From assembly GCA_013215285.1 (NCBI GenBank), contig JABSRD010000002.1, positions 62,001 through 126,000 on the forward strand: a stretch of 64,000 nucleotides of DNA, read 5' to 3'. Position numbers and translations under genes: made by a program. This stretch comes from Candidatus Nitrosopumilus sp. Lineage in GTDB: Archaea; Thermoproteota; Nitrososphaeria; Nitrososphaerales; Nitrosopumilaceae. Below are positions 16,387 through 25,239 of this stretch, in pieces (within the stretch, counting starts at the first letter, position 1; every line of letters starts with the position of its first letter). Under the pieces are notes generated by a model that made no database searches, was not told where the DNA came from, and saw only the letters and a program-made list of their open reading frames with translations.

Positions 16387-17233
16387 TTGCCTGAAAAAGT
16401 TACTCTGGAAGCGCTAAAATCACACCTGTGGAAGGCTGCTGACATTCTTCGTGGTAGTTTGGATGCATCAGAGTATAGAGAACCTGTTATGATCATTTTA
16501 TTTCTCAAGCGACTAAATGATAGATTTGAAGAAAATATTGAGAAACTAATTGCAGAGGGAAAAACAGAGAAAGAAGCTAATCAAGATTTTAGACATGACT
16601 TTTTTGTTCCAAAGGATGCAAGATGGGATAAATTATCAACAGTACGAAATAGAGTTGGTGAAAAAATTGATGAGGTTTGTAAATTAATTGAAAAATCAAA
16701 TGAAAAACTTGAAGGAGTTCTAACTAATACAAAATACTCTGATCCTAGAAAGTACCCTGATGATAATTTAGCCAATTTAATTTCTCACTTTAATTCCCCA
16801 CGATTAAGAAATTCTGATTTGGAAAAAGAGGATATTTTTGGTGATGCATATGAGTATCTCTTAGAACAGTTTGCTGATGCGACAAAGAAGAAAGGTGGAG
16901 AATTTTTTACACCACGAGAAGTTGTAAATTTACTTGTTAATTTAGTAGACCCAAAAGAGGGAATGAGAATTTCTGATCCTACATGTGGTTCAGGTGGTAT
17001 GTTAATTATGTCACGACATCATGTAGAGATTAACAAAGGAAACCCACGTGATTTGGTTTTAGATGGCCAAGAATCAAACTATGGGAACTTGGCAATGTGT
17101 AAAATGAATATGGTATTACATGGAATGATGGAATTCATGGAATGATGGAATTCATGGAATGATGGAATTCATGGAATGATGGAATTCATGGAATGATGGA
17201 ATTCATGGAATGATGGAATTCATGGAATGATGG
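16387..17233 (+). pseudogene. hsdM: Truncated type I restriction-modification methyltransferase subunit (HsdM)
   Basis: The TTG-started frame encodes the HsdM N-terminal helical domain (LEALKSHLWKAADILRG, LKRLNDRFEENIEKL), then GEFFTPREVVNLLVNLV and SAM motif I DPTCGSGGMLI. Catalytic motif IV (NPPF/NPPY) and the rest of the ~500-residue protein are missing. The reading frame stops at 17143-17145 within a 17-bp tandem repeat directly after the conserved MNMVLHG, and nothing like HsdM follows the repeat. No hsdS or hsdR is nearby. The product could bind neither target nor partner normally, so it is a remnant. Confidence 0.88.
17120..17233 (+). repeat. 17-bp tandem repeat, 6.7 copies
   Basis: The unit ATGGAATGATGGAATTC is repeated perfectly at 17120, 17137, 17154, 17171, 17188 and 17205, with a 12-base partial copy from 17222. 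It begins inside hsdM where that gene breaks off. Because 17 is not a multiple of three, each copy changes frame, and a stop (TGA) appears in the array. The perfect identity implies recent expansion by slippage. Confidence 0.97.
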
Positions 17234-17332
17234 TTTGACCAAGACTGACATAATCACTCTCTTTGTAGGCGTCATTTGGCAGTAAAAGTGACATCATTGT
17301 ATTTTTTTTTCTGATCAGAAGGGTTTAGGTGA

Positions 17333-17506
17333 TCAAGGATATACATCGTAATTTAGACGTCTAAGATCATACACAGTAACATCAACATCATAGTCAAGAT
17401 GATCTATTTTAAACTCCAACTCTTCACAGTAAGAAGTTTTACAAGTCACACACTTATGATAACTACAATCTTTTTTTATTATAAAAAACACTTTATGAAT
17501 TGTCAT
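17333..17506 (-). CDS. Small Cys-containing hypothetical protein (57 aa)
   Basis: The ATG-started frame MTIHKVFFIIKKDCSYHKCVTCKTSYCEEL has CxxxHxCxxC plus a further Cys, compatible with a metal site. The rest is Asp/Tyr-rich (KIDHLDYDVDVTVYDLRRLNYDVYP). Its ATG overlaps the stop of the upstream open frame by four bases (ATGA), which may indicate coupling or may be chance. It sits in a decayed patch. Function unknown, coding status uncertain. Confidence 0.42.
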   Translation of the reverse strand: MTIHKVFFIIKKDCSYHKCVTCKTSYCEELEFKIDHLDYDVDVTVYDLRRLNYDVYP

Positions 17507-17993
17507 ATTATAATATCAGGGAATATTTGAATTTGGTTAAAAGGTAAAGAGTGAAAAAATAAATTTAAAAAATTAATTAAATTTACAGTAAATAAACGTA
17601 TAATGTATAGAAAATATGGTTTTTGAGTAGGACTCAGATTATTAACATCCCATTTGGTGTTTTTTCTCTTATCTTGACGTAGTTGCTCTGTGAAATAGTG
17701 TATGGTCTCCAAACTTGTGAAATCTCTAAAGGTGATTGGATATTCAGAATAATCTTTGATGACTCCAATCTTTTTGCCAATAGACATTGCCTGGTAAAAA
17801 ATATCCTTTTTTTGCTTGAGTGGGGTTTCTTTTTTTCCTATTTTCTCATAATTTGTGTTGAGGAAATCTTTAGGAGTAAGAAGTTGATTATTAGCTAAAA
17901 GAGTGAGCATTTTTTGTGTCTAGGCCTAATTGAGAATCCATAATCTTTTTGTTCATCAAACTCTGAAATGACTTGATAGGTTTTGGGTTCCAT
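17503..17993 (-). pseudogene. Frameshifted hypothetical gene, possibly integrase N-terminal region
   Basis: Two adjacent frames join into one plausible protein: MEPKTYQVISEFDEQKDYGF... from ATG 17993, then MLTLLANNQLLTPKDFLNTNY from 17910. They are separated by a frame change in a run of six A (coding strand) just before 17910; one additional A would restore the frame. The segment LSPTQKPYFLYIIRLF near the end resembles the core-binding region of tyrosine recombinases, but this is weak, and the tail becomes low-complexity. A catalytic domain is absent. It lies beside the truncated hsdM, consistent with a decayed mobile-element edge. Confidence 0.5.
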
Positions 17994-18079
17994 GATTATA
18001 CTTGATAGTTAGTATAAAAAAGCCAAGTAAAATAACCAAGAGAATAATTGTTATATGAGTAATTTAGAATTGTTTTAAA

Positions 18080-18370
18080 TTGCAAAAAATTGATTATGAA
18101 GGTACAGTTTGGGTGTTAAATTACAACAATCCAAAACCGCTATTAGATCATGCCATCTACATGTTAGAAAAGCATGGGATTAAACGTGAAGATATGACAA
18201 TTACAGAAACACCAAAAGCAACAGTAGGCTCAATAGTAGTTGAAATTTGGCCATATGAGTTAGTTATAGCAAGAGTTAGAACAACTCGTAATGATTCATT
18301 TATCAGCGGTACTGAGCTAACGATTGAATTGAAATTAGACGAAAATGGGAATTATTTTGATTATCTTTGA
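18080..18370 (+). CDS. Small hypothetical protein (96 aa)
   Basis: A TTG-started soluble protein, alpha/beta: YEGTVWVLNYNNPKPLLDHAIYMLEKHGIKREDM then beta strands SIVVEIWPYELVIARVRTT and ELTIELKLDENGNYF. No motif recognised. Its stop overlaps the TTG start of the next gene (TTGA), so the two form an operon with a membrane-anchored protein. Confidence 0.6.
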   Translation: MQKIDYEGTVWVLNYNNPKPLLDHAIYMLEKHGIKREDMTITETPKATVGSIVVEIWPYELVIARVRTTRNDSFISGTELTIELKLDENGNYFDYL

Positions 18371-19056
18371 AGAAAAAGAAAATTCAAAATATCATAATCC
18401 TTGCAATAATAATTCTCATTATTGGTTCAATTATAGCATACAATTATTCAGTTGATCAGAATAAACAAAAAGGACTAGAATTTGGGAATAAGTTAAAACA
18501 AATTCAAGAAGATGTAACACAGTTACAAATACAATTCTATTCAGAAAAAACCAAATGGGATGAAGGAGATATTTCAAAAGAGGAATTATTAGAATTCTAT
18601 AAAGTACATTTAGATAAATTTAAAGAAATAATTTCCAGATATGATAAACTATCACCGCCAGAATTATTCCAAAGTTCTGTTGATTTGTTTAAAATTTCAT
18701 CTGAAACTCAATTAGAAAGTGATTCACAATTTATAGAATGGATAAAAACTGGAGATGAATTAGCAAAGATTAGATCAGATACACAAATTCAAGAAGCTTA
18801 TGAATATGAAAATTTAGGATTAGTTGAATTTCAATTAGCTAAAAAAGGTATAAAAAGTTATGATGAATCAGAACCATTTTCAGCACCACAAAAAGGTTTG
18901 ACATAAAAAGTCATTGAAATTTCTGAGAATATGAAAAATGAATGCAATAATGAATTTAAAAATGAAATAGATGAATTTGATTCAAATGAAATAGAAATTA
19001 ATTGGTTCAATTGTGTAAATGAGGCTAAAAAATGGAAAACAGATCATATGCCATAA
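18367..19056 (+). pseudogene. Membrane-anchored coiled-coil protein interrupted by in-frame TAA
   Basis: A TTG start overlaps the previous stop. A basic start (KKKKIQ) leads into one transmembrane helix (IIILAIIILIIGSIIAYNY), then helical coiled-coil-like sequence to ...SAPQKGLT at TAA 18904-18906. The same frame continues beyond the stop in clearly protein-like form (KVIEISENMKNECNNEFKNEID... to DHMP, TAA 19054-19056). It therefore looks like one ~229-residue protein with a nonsense codon at position 180. Alternatives are a genuinely 179-residue protein plus a 41-residue reading frame from ATG 18931. Function unknown. Confidence 0.5.
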
Positions 19057-19117
19057 GTATAAAAAAATAAATCTAAAACATCATCACATATAGAAATAAC
19101 AAGATATTCAAATAAAA

Positions 19118-19573
19118 TCAAGATAAACCTGAATTGTATAATAAATTTAAAGTAGGAAAAAGTTCTTCAGATAATTTTGTTTTTTCAAGTGGAGTTGGTT
19201 TTGAAAATTTTATTTCAAAAGTAATCGTTAACATATCTTGATCAGTATGTGAAATTCTAATTGAATGAGTATTATGGTTAGTTTGTGACAAAAAGTTTTT
19301 CCACTTTTCTAAATGCTGTGTTACTCGCATTACATTTTGTTCCACTTTGGATAAAGTGGTATCTAAATCAACATCAAACAAACCAAACTTTACAAAAGGA
19401 ACCATAATCATTCCACCCATAATTTTGTCATGATTTTTTAACATTGATAAAATAATTTCTTCTGAATTTTCTTTAGGATAAATATCACCATAGTCAGGAT
19501 CAAAATATCCTGCAATCAGTTTTTTGGAATCATATATACGAAAAAACTCTTCGTCAAGTTCTAATTTCCACAA
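19118..19573 (-). CDS. Hypothetical protein (151 aa)
   Basis: A TTG-started soluble protein (MWKLELDEEFFRIYDSKKLIAGYF...), mixed alpha/beta, with a Met/Phe-rich core (MGGMIMVPFVKFGLFDVDLDTTL), a helix (NVMRVTQHLEKWKNFL) and a beta strand DMLTITFEIKF. No catalytic or metal motif. The coding sequence is coherent over its length and no other frame competes. Function unknown. Confidence 0.55.
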   Translation of the reverse strand: MWKLELDEEFFRIYDSKKLIAGYFDPDYGDIYPKENSEEIILSMLKNHDKIMGGMIMVPFVKFGLFDVDLDTTLSKVEQNVMRVTQHLEKWKNFLSQTNHNTHSIRISHTDQDMLTITFEIKFSKPTPLEKTKLSEELFPTLNLLYNSGLS

Positions 19574-19637
19574 TATCTAAAGAATAATTTATGAATAAAT
19601 AAACGATGTAAAAAAGACAATTAAATAAACTAGGAAA

Positions 19638-19997
19638 ATGAGAAAAGTTATGGTGATTTCTAAAGAGAATAAAGATTTCATTGATAGTTTAGTAGACTAT
19701 TACATTAGTGAATCAGAATCATATAGACAAATAGCCGAGAATTTTGTTCCAGAAGTTGAATCTGTCCCAGATACTGCATTTGGGATAATTACAGGATGTG
19801 TATATTCGGGATTTTTGCAAGCATATCAAAACCAGCAACAAGCACCAAGTTTAGAAGATATCAGAGAATTTAATCAAATTATAAAAAATAGAGCCCCTTT
19901 AATCAAAAAAGCAATCCTTGATCCAGCCAGCATTCAAAATGATAAAAAAGAATTAGATGATAAACCTAATCAAGATTTAACAGAGAAAAAGTCATAA
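19638..19997 (+). CDS. Hypothetical helical protein (119 aa)
   Basis: It starts MRKVMVISKENKDFIDSLVDYYISESESYRQI. It is largely helical, with a central IITGCVYSGFLQAY segment and a polar, lysine- and aspartate-rich tail (KKELDDKPNQDLTEKKS). It is soluble with no signal. An in-frame ATG four codons in is an alternative start. No family recognised. Confidence 0.55.
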   Translation: MRKVMVISKENKDFIDSLVDYYISESESYRQIAENFVPEVESVPDTAFGIITGCVYSGFLQAYQNQQQAPSLEDIREFNQIIKNRAPLIKKAILDPASIQNDKKELDDKPNQDLTEKKS

Positions 19998-20085
19998 AAA
20001 AATTCACGAATTATAGTCCAATAAGATATATTTTAAAAAATATCAAATCAGTACAGTTTAATTCCAATAATTATAATTAAAAATT

Positions 20086-20530
20086 ATGAAAATAGATGGC
20101 AGTAAAATTATTTTTTTGTTAGGGGTTACTTCAGCAGTAGTAACAGCAATAGTAGCAGTGTTTTTTGCAATTCGTTAAAGATAAATCATCATTAGAATAC
20201 TATAAAATATTGTCAGCCCCAAACGAATTTAAAATTACACAGATTGTAGATAATGGTCAAATGATTCAATTAACATTAATTGAAAATGTCTCGACTGAAC
20301 CAATTTCACAAAAACAAATGATCATAGATAATGTCTCAAAAAAACTTGATTCAGAAACCAAAGAACAAGTAATGCCATTATTAGAAGCAATTTTACAATC
20401 TCAGCCAACAGTTAATATCAAAACATATCAACAAACACAAATTACAATGGCAATGCCAAAATCTAGATATAGCAACATGGGAAGTCCTCAAGTTGGAAAC
20501 ATTCTTTCAATAGATTTTAAAAAACTCTAG
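20086..20530 (+). pseudogene. Membrane-anchored hypothetical protein with frameshift in a T6 run
   Basis: ATG 20086 opens MKIDGSKIIFLLGVTSAVVTAIVAVFF, an ideal N-terminal membrane anchor, but the frame closes at TAA 20176-20178. The +1 frame (from TTG 20165) continues as LQFVKDKSSLEYYKILSAPNEFKITQ to KKL, TAG 20530. Removing one T from the six-T run at 20161-20166 joins them into one ~147-residue anchored protein. The ectodomain is beta-rich with a Gln-rich middle. Convergent with the DUF255 gene, overlapping it by four bases. Sequencing error in the homopolymer is the alternative. Confidence 0.55.
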
Positions 20531-22554
20531 AGGTTAGAATCTATCTCATCAAGTGTATGTAATGGTAATGAGCATGAAAAATCTTTACATACAAAAACTG
20601 TAGTTTTTGATTCAAATGTTTTTCCAGCAAAAAAAGGATATTCGGATAACTTTTCTAATTGAGTGGAATCATTAATTGTAACTCTAAAAGAATTTGGTAA
20701 ATATTTTATTAATAGAGATTTAGAAATATTAGAATTTTCTTGATTGATTATAGTAATCTCCAAAGGTTTTTCCAAGTAGATTGCAAGTGTATTGAGTAAA
20801 TATCCAAATCCAAAAGGATTTTCTGCAGCCATTTGTGCCTGAGATTCTAAAATTTTCATAGTAATATCAAGGAATTTTTGTTCATGCAAAAGATGATACA
20901 ATCTAAGCATTATGAAAGCAGAAACTGAATTTCCAGAAGGTAGTGACAAGTCATAGTTACTTTTTGGTCTGATGATTAATTTTTCATGGTCATCTGATGT
21001 CATAAAGAAGTTATTATTTTCAGAATCCCAAAAGTGATCAATTAAATGATTTCCAAGTTTTGATGCTAATTTAAGATATTTTAATTCAGGTTCAATTTCA
21101 AATACATCAAGTAATGCATTTATGAAATAGGAGTAATCCTCAAGATATCCATCAATTTTTGCAATCTTATTTTTGTAAGTTCGTAATAGTTTATCGCCAT
21201 CAAAAAGATTTTCTTCAATAAATAAAATACAAGTTTTTGCAGCATCAAGATATTTTGCATCGCCAGTAACACGATACCCCTTTGCAAATGCTGTAATCAT
21301 TAATGAATTCCATGAAACTAGAACCTTATCATCTAATCCTGGAGAAATTCTATTTGAGCGAACCTTTAATAATTTTTCAGAAGAAATTTTCAGAATTTCT
21401 CGTATTTTTTCTTCGGTAATTCCAAAATTAAAAGCAACAGTTGAGAGGTTTAGATTATTACATAAAATGGTATTTCCCTCCCAATTACCATCATCAGTTA
21501 CATCATAAAATAAACAAAAGATATCAGTATCATCGCCTAAAATTTCTTTAATTTCATGTCTAGTCCAGACATAAAATTTACCCTCAACTCCTTCTGAATC
21601 TGCATCATATGCAGAATAGAAGCCACCTTCAGGTGAAGTCATTTCACGTAAAACAAAATCAAGTGTTTTTTGCAAAACTTCAAGATAGAAAGGATCATTT
21701 GTTATTTGATATGCCTCAGCATAATTTACTGGAATCAATGCATTATCATAAAGCATTTTTTCAAAATGAGGAACAAGCCATTTTGCATCAGTGGAGTATC
21801 TATGAAATCCACCTCCAATTTGATCAAATATTCCACCTTTCGCCATTTTTTTGAGAGTTTTGAGCCCAAATTCTGTGAATTTTGGATGTCCTGAAAGTTT
21901 TGCATAATTAAACAAAAATGAAATATTTGCAGCATTGGGAAATTTTGGGGCAGAACCAAATCCACCATATGCTGAATCACCTAATTGAAATAGATTCAAT
22001 GCAGCCTCATCAAGTAGTATACGTTCTAATTTTGATGGAACTGTGATTGCTTCTGCTTTTTGTAAAGTGGTCAGAAATTTTTCTGCAGATTTTTCAATGT
22101 CTTTTGGTTTTTCATTCCATGCTTGTGAGAGTTGTCTGCAAATACTTCCAAAACCAGGACGACCATAAGAATCCAATACTGGAAAGTATGTTCCAGCATA
22201 GAATGGTTTTTGATCAGGAGTAAGAAAAATACTCAAAGGCCAACCACCCTGACCTGTTGCTATTTGACAAACTTTTTGATAAATATCATCAATGTCAGGT
22301 CTTTCTTCTCGGTCAACTTTTATGTTTACAAAATTCTCATTCATAAATTCTGCAACATCATTATTTTCAAATGATTCATGTGCCATCACATGACACCAAT
22401 GACATGCACTATACCCAATACTAAGAAAAATTGGTTTGTTTTCATCTTTAGCTTTTTTTAATGCCTCATCATTCCAACCATACCAATCAACAGGATTGTT
22501 TTTGTGTTGAAGTAAGTAGGGACTTGTTTCATGAATAAGATGATTTTCAACCAT
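20527..22554 (-). CDS. DUF255 thioredoxin-like / glycosidase-fold protein (YyaL/SPATA20 family)
   Basis: A 675-residue protein, normal length for the family. The N-terminal thioredoxin-like domain includes [11 protein letters not shown] and the CHWCHVM motif near residue 51, then DREERPDID and [12 protein letters not shown]. The remaining ~500 residues form the (alpha/alpha)6 barrel typical of N-acylglucosamine epimerase/cellobiose-type enzymes ([44 protein letters not shown]). The biochemical role is not established. Cytoplasmic. Start ATG 22554. Confidence 0.92.
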   Translation of the reverse strand: MVENHLIHETSPYLLQHKNNPVDWYGWNDEALKKAKDENKPIFLSIGYSACHWCHVMAHESFENNDVAEFMNENFVNIKVDREERPDIDDIYQKVCQIATGQGGWPLSIFLTPDQKPFYAGTYFPVLDSYGRPGFGSICRQLSQAWNEKPKDIEKSAEKFLTTLQKAEAITVPSKLERILLDEAALNLFQLGDSAYGGFGSAPKFPNAANISFLFNYAKLSGHPKFTEFGLKTLKKMAKGGIFDQIGGGFHRYSTDAKWLVPHFEKMLYDNALIPVNYAEAYQITNDPFYLEVLQKTLDFVLREMTSPEGGFYSAYDADSEGVEGKFYVWTRHEIKEILGDDTDIFCLFYDVTDDGNWEGNTILCNNLNLSTVAFNFGITEEKIREILKISSEKLLKVRSNRISPGLDDKVLVSWNSLMITAFAKGYRVTGDAKYLDAAKTCILFIEENLFDGDKLLRTYKNKIAKIDGYLEDYSYFINALLDVFEIEPELKYLKLASKLGNHLIDHFWDSENNNFFMTSDDHEKLIIRPKSNYDLSLPSGNSVSAFIMLRLYHLLHEQKFLDITMKILESQAQMAAENPFGFGYLLNTLAIYLEKPLEITIINQENSNISKSLLIKYLPNSFRVTINDSTQLEKLSEYPFFAGKTFESKTTVFVCKDFSCSLPLHTLDEIDSNL

Positions 22555-22593
22555 GATTAGTCAGATTTCTTATAATATTTGTACCTAGTTGGT

Positions 22594-22827
22594 TTAACCC
22601 CAAATTCCTCGTCCTTCGGTTAATTCATAAATTTGGACATTAATTTTTCTTAATAACTTTACTTTAGATTTGTGAGCTTTTTTATCATGACTGTAATCTT
22701 TTTTTTCAACTAATTCTTGTAATCTACTTAATTGTTTTAATGAGAGATTTTTAAACTCATTTTTAGAATTTGTGATAAGTTGTAATAATTTTACTCTTTC
22801 ACGATCTTCATCTGTAATTTCACCCAT
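22594..22827 (-). CDS. Small charged helical protein (77 aa)
   Basis: MGEITDEDRERVKLLQLITNS followed by lysine-rich helices (LKQLSRLQELVEKKDYSHDKKAHKSKVKLLRKINVQIYEL) and the end TEGRGIWG. The basic surface could bind nucleic acid, but no motif supports that. It sits just upstream of the DUF255 gene on the same strand, with a gap of 39 bases. Confidence 0.55.
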   Translation of the reverse strand: MGEITDEDRERVKLLQLITNSKNEFKNLSLKQLSRLQELVEKKDYSHDKKAHKSKVKLLRKINVQIYELTEGRGIWG

Positions 22828-22900
22828 AATTAAACATAGAATTAGTCCTTTATTTTTCTAATGAGCGAATCTTAAAATTTCGGGGTTTATTTTTTGAATT

Positions 22901-23926
22901 ATGGAAAAAATGCGTGCAATGGTACTTGAAAAATGCGCAAAAATTGAAACGAATCCATTAAAACTGACTGAGGTAGATAGGCATGAAATTAAACGACCAA
23001 ATGAAATTTTGCTAAAAATTGAAGCCTGTGGAGTTTGTCATTCACAACTTCATGGAATAGAAGGGGATTGGCAAGATATTGGAATCCCACCATCACTCCC
23101 AACAATTCCAGGTCATGAAGTAGTTGGAAAAATAGTTGAGATTGGAGAAAATGTAACAAAATTCAAAGTAGGAGATAGAGCAGGAATTACGCCGCTACTA
23201 GAAGCATGTCAAAAATGTCAATACTGTAAAGAAGGTAAAGAGTATCTTTGTGAATCATCAATTATTTTAGGAGAATCACTCAAGGGAGGATACACCGAAT
23301 ACGTTACAGTTACAGAAGATTTTGCAACTAAAGTTCCAGATAATATGAAACCAGAATATGCAGCACCATTATTTTGTGCAGGAATAACAGCATACAAAGC
23401 AGTAAAAGCTGCAGAACCAAAACAAAATAAAAAAATTGGGATTTTTGGAATTGGTGGAGTAGGACATATGGTAGTGCAATTTGCAAAAATTGAGAATTGT
23501 GATGTCATTGCATTTTCTCGAACCCAAAATCATCTTGATGTTGCAAAAAGATTAGGTGCAATAGATACAATGGTATTTTCTGAAAACCAAAAAGAATTCT
23601 TAACTAGACTAAAAGAAAAACATGGAACACTTGATGCTGCAATTGTTTTTGCACCAGCAGATATTGTAACAGACACCGCAATAAAATCAGTAAAAAAAGG
23701 AGGGTTAATTGTGATTGCAACTGTTGGAGAAAATCCAGCATTCATGGCATTTGAAGAAAAAACAATTAGAGGCACACTAATTGGATCTACAAAAGACATG
23801 GAGCAGGTAATCAAAATATGTAATGAAAAAAATATTGAAGTGATTACCCAAACATTTCCTTTAGAAAATGCAAATGAAGCACTCAAAAAATTAAAAGATC
23901 AAAAATTGAGGCAAGAGGAGTGTTAA
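22901..23926 (+). CDS. Zinc-dependent alcohol dehydrogenase (MDR superfamily)
   Basis: A 341-residue protein with a catalytic zinc site (CGVCHSQLHG and PGHEVVGKIVEIG). Structural zinc Cys lie in CQKCQYCKEGKEYLC, and the NAD(P)-binding Rossmann motif is GIGGVGH. It oxidises alcohols or reduces aldehydes; the substrate cannot be read from sequence. The end (KKLKDQKLRQEEC) is slightly short compared with many relatives, which end in a GRxV-type segment, so the last few residues may have been altered. ATG 22901 is used; MRAM at 22910 is an alternative. Confidence 0.88.
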   Translation: MEKMRAMVLEKCAKIETNPLKLTEVDRHEIKRPNEILLKIEACGVCHSQLHGIEGDWQDIGIPPSLPTIPGHEVVGKIVEIGENVTKFKVGDRAGITPLLEACQKCQYCKEGKEYLCESSIILGESLKGGYTEYVTVTEDFATKVPDNMKPEYAAPLFCAGITAYKAVKAAEPKQNKKIGIFGIGGVGHMVVQFAKIENCDVIAFSRTQNHLDVAKRLGAIDTMVFSENQKEFLTRLKEKHGTLDAAIVFAPADIVTDTAIKSVKKGGLIVIATVGENPAFMAFEEKTIRGTLIGSTKDMEQVIKICNEKNIEVITQTFPLENANEALKKLKDQKLRQEEC

Positions 23927-23971
23927 TTCCTTAATTTTTGGCTTAAATAATAGAGTATAGAAATTTTCATT

Positions 23972-24124
23972 ATGAATTGTAAGAGATGTCATCATACAGA
24001 TGAGATACATATTACAAATGAAGAGAGTAGTTCAATTATCAAGGTTGGAAAATGCCAAATACCAAATTGTACATGTCAACAATATGTAGATCCTATTCAT
24101 GTAATTGACGAAGATTTGCTGTAA
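23972..24124 (+). CDS. Tiny zinc-ribbon-like protein (50 aa)
   Basis: The ATG-started frame MNCKRCHHTDEIH ... KVGKCQIPNCTCQQYVDPIHVIDEDLL has a CxxC pair and a CxxxxCxC group, enough for one zinc site. It is coding-like and short. Function unknown. It lies 45 bases after the alcohol dehydrogenase on the same strand and 32 bases before the next small gene. Confidence 0.6.
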   Translation: MNCKRCHHTDEIHITNEESSSIIKVGKCQIPNCTCQQYVDPIHVIDEDLL

Positions 24125-24156
24125 CGATTCATATATCAAAATATTATTAGAGGAAT

Positions 24157-24390
24157 ATGGACAAACACAAACCATCAGATGAAATGATAAAAGATTTAGA
24201 TGATATTTTATCAAAACTCAATGCAATGGAGATTGTTGCATCAGATGATTATCAAAAAAGTTCAATTAAAGTAATGAGGACCCTGGTTGAAGAACAAATG
24301 CATTCAATCAATGAATTTAGTCATTTAAAAAAAGGAATGGATTTGTTAATGTTACAGATCTTTGATGTTCAAAACAAATCTAAGAGTTAA
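24157..24390 (+). CDS. Small helical protein (77 aa)
   Basis: Soluble, all-helical (DEMIKDLDDILSKLNAMEIV, SSIKVMRTLVEEQMHSINEF), with no Cys or membrane segment. It could be an oligomerising or adaptor protein. The 3' end overlaps the convergent zinc-ribbon gene by eleven bases. Function unknown. Confidence 0.55.
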   Translation: MDKHKPSDEMIKDLDDILSKLNAMEIVASDDYQKSSIKVMRTLVEEQMHSINEFSHLKKGMDLLMLQIFDVQNKSKS

Positions 24391-24916
24391 GTTTGGTATC
24401 ACTAATTCCACAACCAGTACAACGATAAAGCGTGGATTTTTCAAGAATTTTTTCTGATTTCATTTCTGCACCACAACATGGACAAGAAAATTTTTCTGAT
24501 ACTTTAGTAGATCTTACAACATAATCAGGTTTGGGTTTAATGGTTTCATCAGAATTACAAATAGGTTTGTAACGATTTTTTATTTTATTGACAATATTTT
24601 GTCGGTATTCTTTACCTGATTCAAATAAAGGCAATATTGCAAGGTACAGGGATTGTTCTGAAATTGAATTCTGTATCCAACATTTGAAATGTGTATTTTG
24701 GGTAAAAAATGATACGTCCTCTGTTTTTTCACAATCGCCAACATACACAATGTCAAATTTATCACGGTCCCTAGACATTATCAAATATACCAATTTTTCC
24801 ATTGGAGGTCCCCATTCGTCAAGAGGAATAGGTCCAAGAAACTCATACTGAAGAATTTGAATACTCAATGAATGTATTTTTGAGTACTTTCTTTTCTTTT
24901 TTTCCCAAATTAGCAC
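24380..24916 (-). CDS. Hypothetical protein with C-terminal zinc ribbon (178 aa)
   Basis: The C-terminal zinc ribbon SCPCCGAEM ... YRCTGCGISD gives two CxxC pairs, like those of transcription or translation factors. The N-terminal ~130 residues (QYEFLGPIPLDEWGPPMEKLVYLIMSRDRDKFDIVYVGDCEKTED) form an unrecognised alpha/beta domain. A GTG at 24916 is the only standard start, but the frame is open with convincing residues for about 20 codons upstream (NLLKLRFCDQIDDTG), so the original start may be lost or rare. Confidence 0.6.
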   Translation of the reverse strand: MLIWEKKKRKYSKIHSLSIQILQYEFLGPIPLDEWGPPMEKLVYLIMSRDRDKFDIVYVGDCEKTEDVSFFTQNTHFKCWIQNSISEQSLYLAILPLFESGKEYRQNIVNKIKNRYKPICNSDETIKPKPDYVVRSTKVSEKFSCPCCGAEMKSEKILEKSTLYRCTGCGISDTKLNS

Positions 24917-24989
24917 ACCAGTATCATCTATTTGATCGCAAAATCTCAGCTTTAAAAGATTAAATTTAAGAGATTAAAATTTCTCGTAA

Positions 24990-25238
24990 ATGAGAAACCC
25001 TCGCAATCATGCAAAAGTAGGATATTCTATGATTTTAGTTGCAGCATCACTTGCAATAATTGGTATCATGGCATTATTTTTGGCAGAGGATGTGTTATTT
25101 GCTGATAATATGCAAAGAGATAGTTCTGCTCATTTCAATGAATGTAAGGCAAATGATTTTTCAACTGAAGATTGTCAAAGATACTGTTCTAGAATAAATA
25201 CTGAAATTTCAGGTGTGTATACAGATTCGTGTGAATAA
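24990..25238 (+). CDS. Small membrane-anchored Cys-containing protein (82 aa)
   Basis: A short basic start is followed by one hydrophobic helix (SMILVAASLAIIGIMALFLA). The outside part of about 45 residues has four Cys (ECKANDFSTEDCQRYCSR and a terminal CE), probably paired in disulfides. Either a cleaved signal peptide or an anchor. Convergent with the membrane protein to the right, one base between the stops. Confidence 0.6.
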   Translation: MRNPRNHAKVGYSMILVAASLAIIGIMALFLAEDVLFADNMQRDSSAHFNECKANDFSTEDCQRYCSRINTEISGVYTDSCE

Positions 25239-25239
25239 T

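Noticed and set aside
17120-17233. Possible CRISPR array
   Set aside because: Units are contiguous with no spacers and only 17 bases long, so this is a tandem repeat.
17503-17910. Confident call of a tyrosine recombinase
   Set aside because: Only a weak core-binding-like segment is present and no catalytic residues, so it is listed as a hypothetical frameshifted gene.
20161-20167. Programmed -1 ribosomal frameshift at a U-rich slippery heptamer
   Set aside because: The shift needed here is +1, not -1, and no downstream pseudoknot is apparent.
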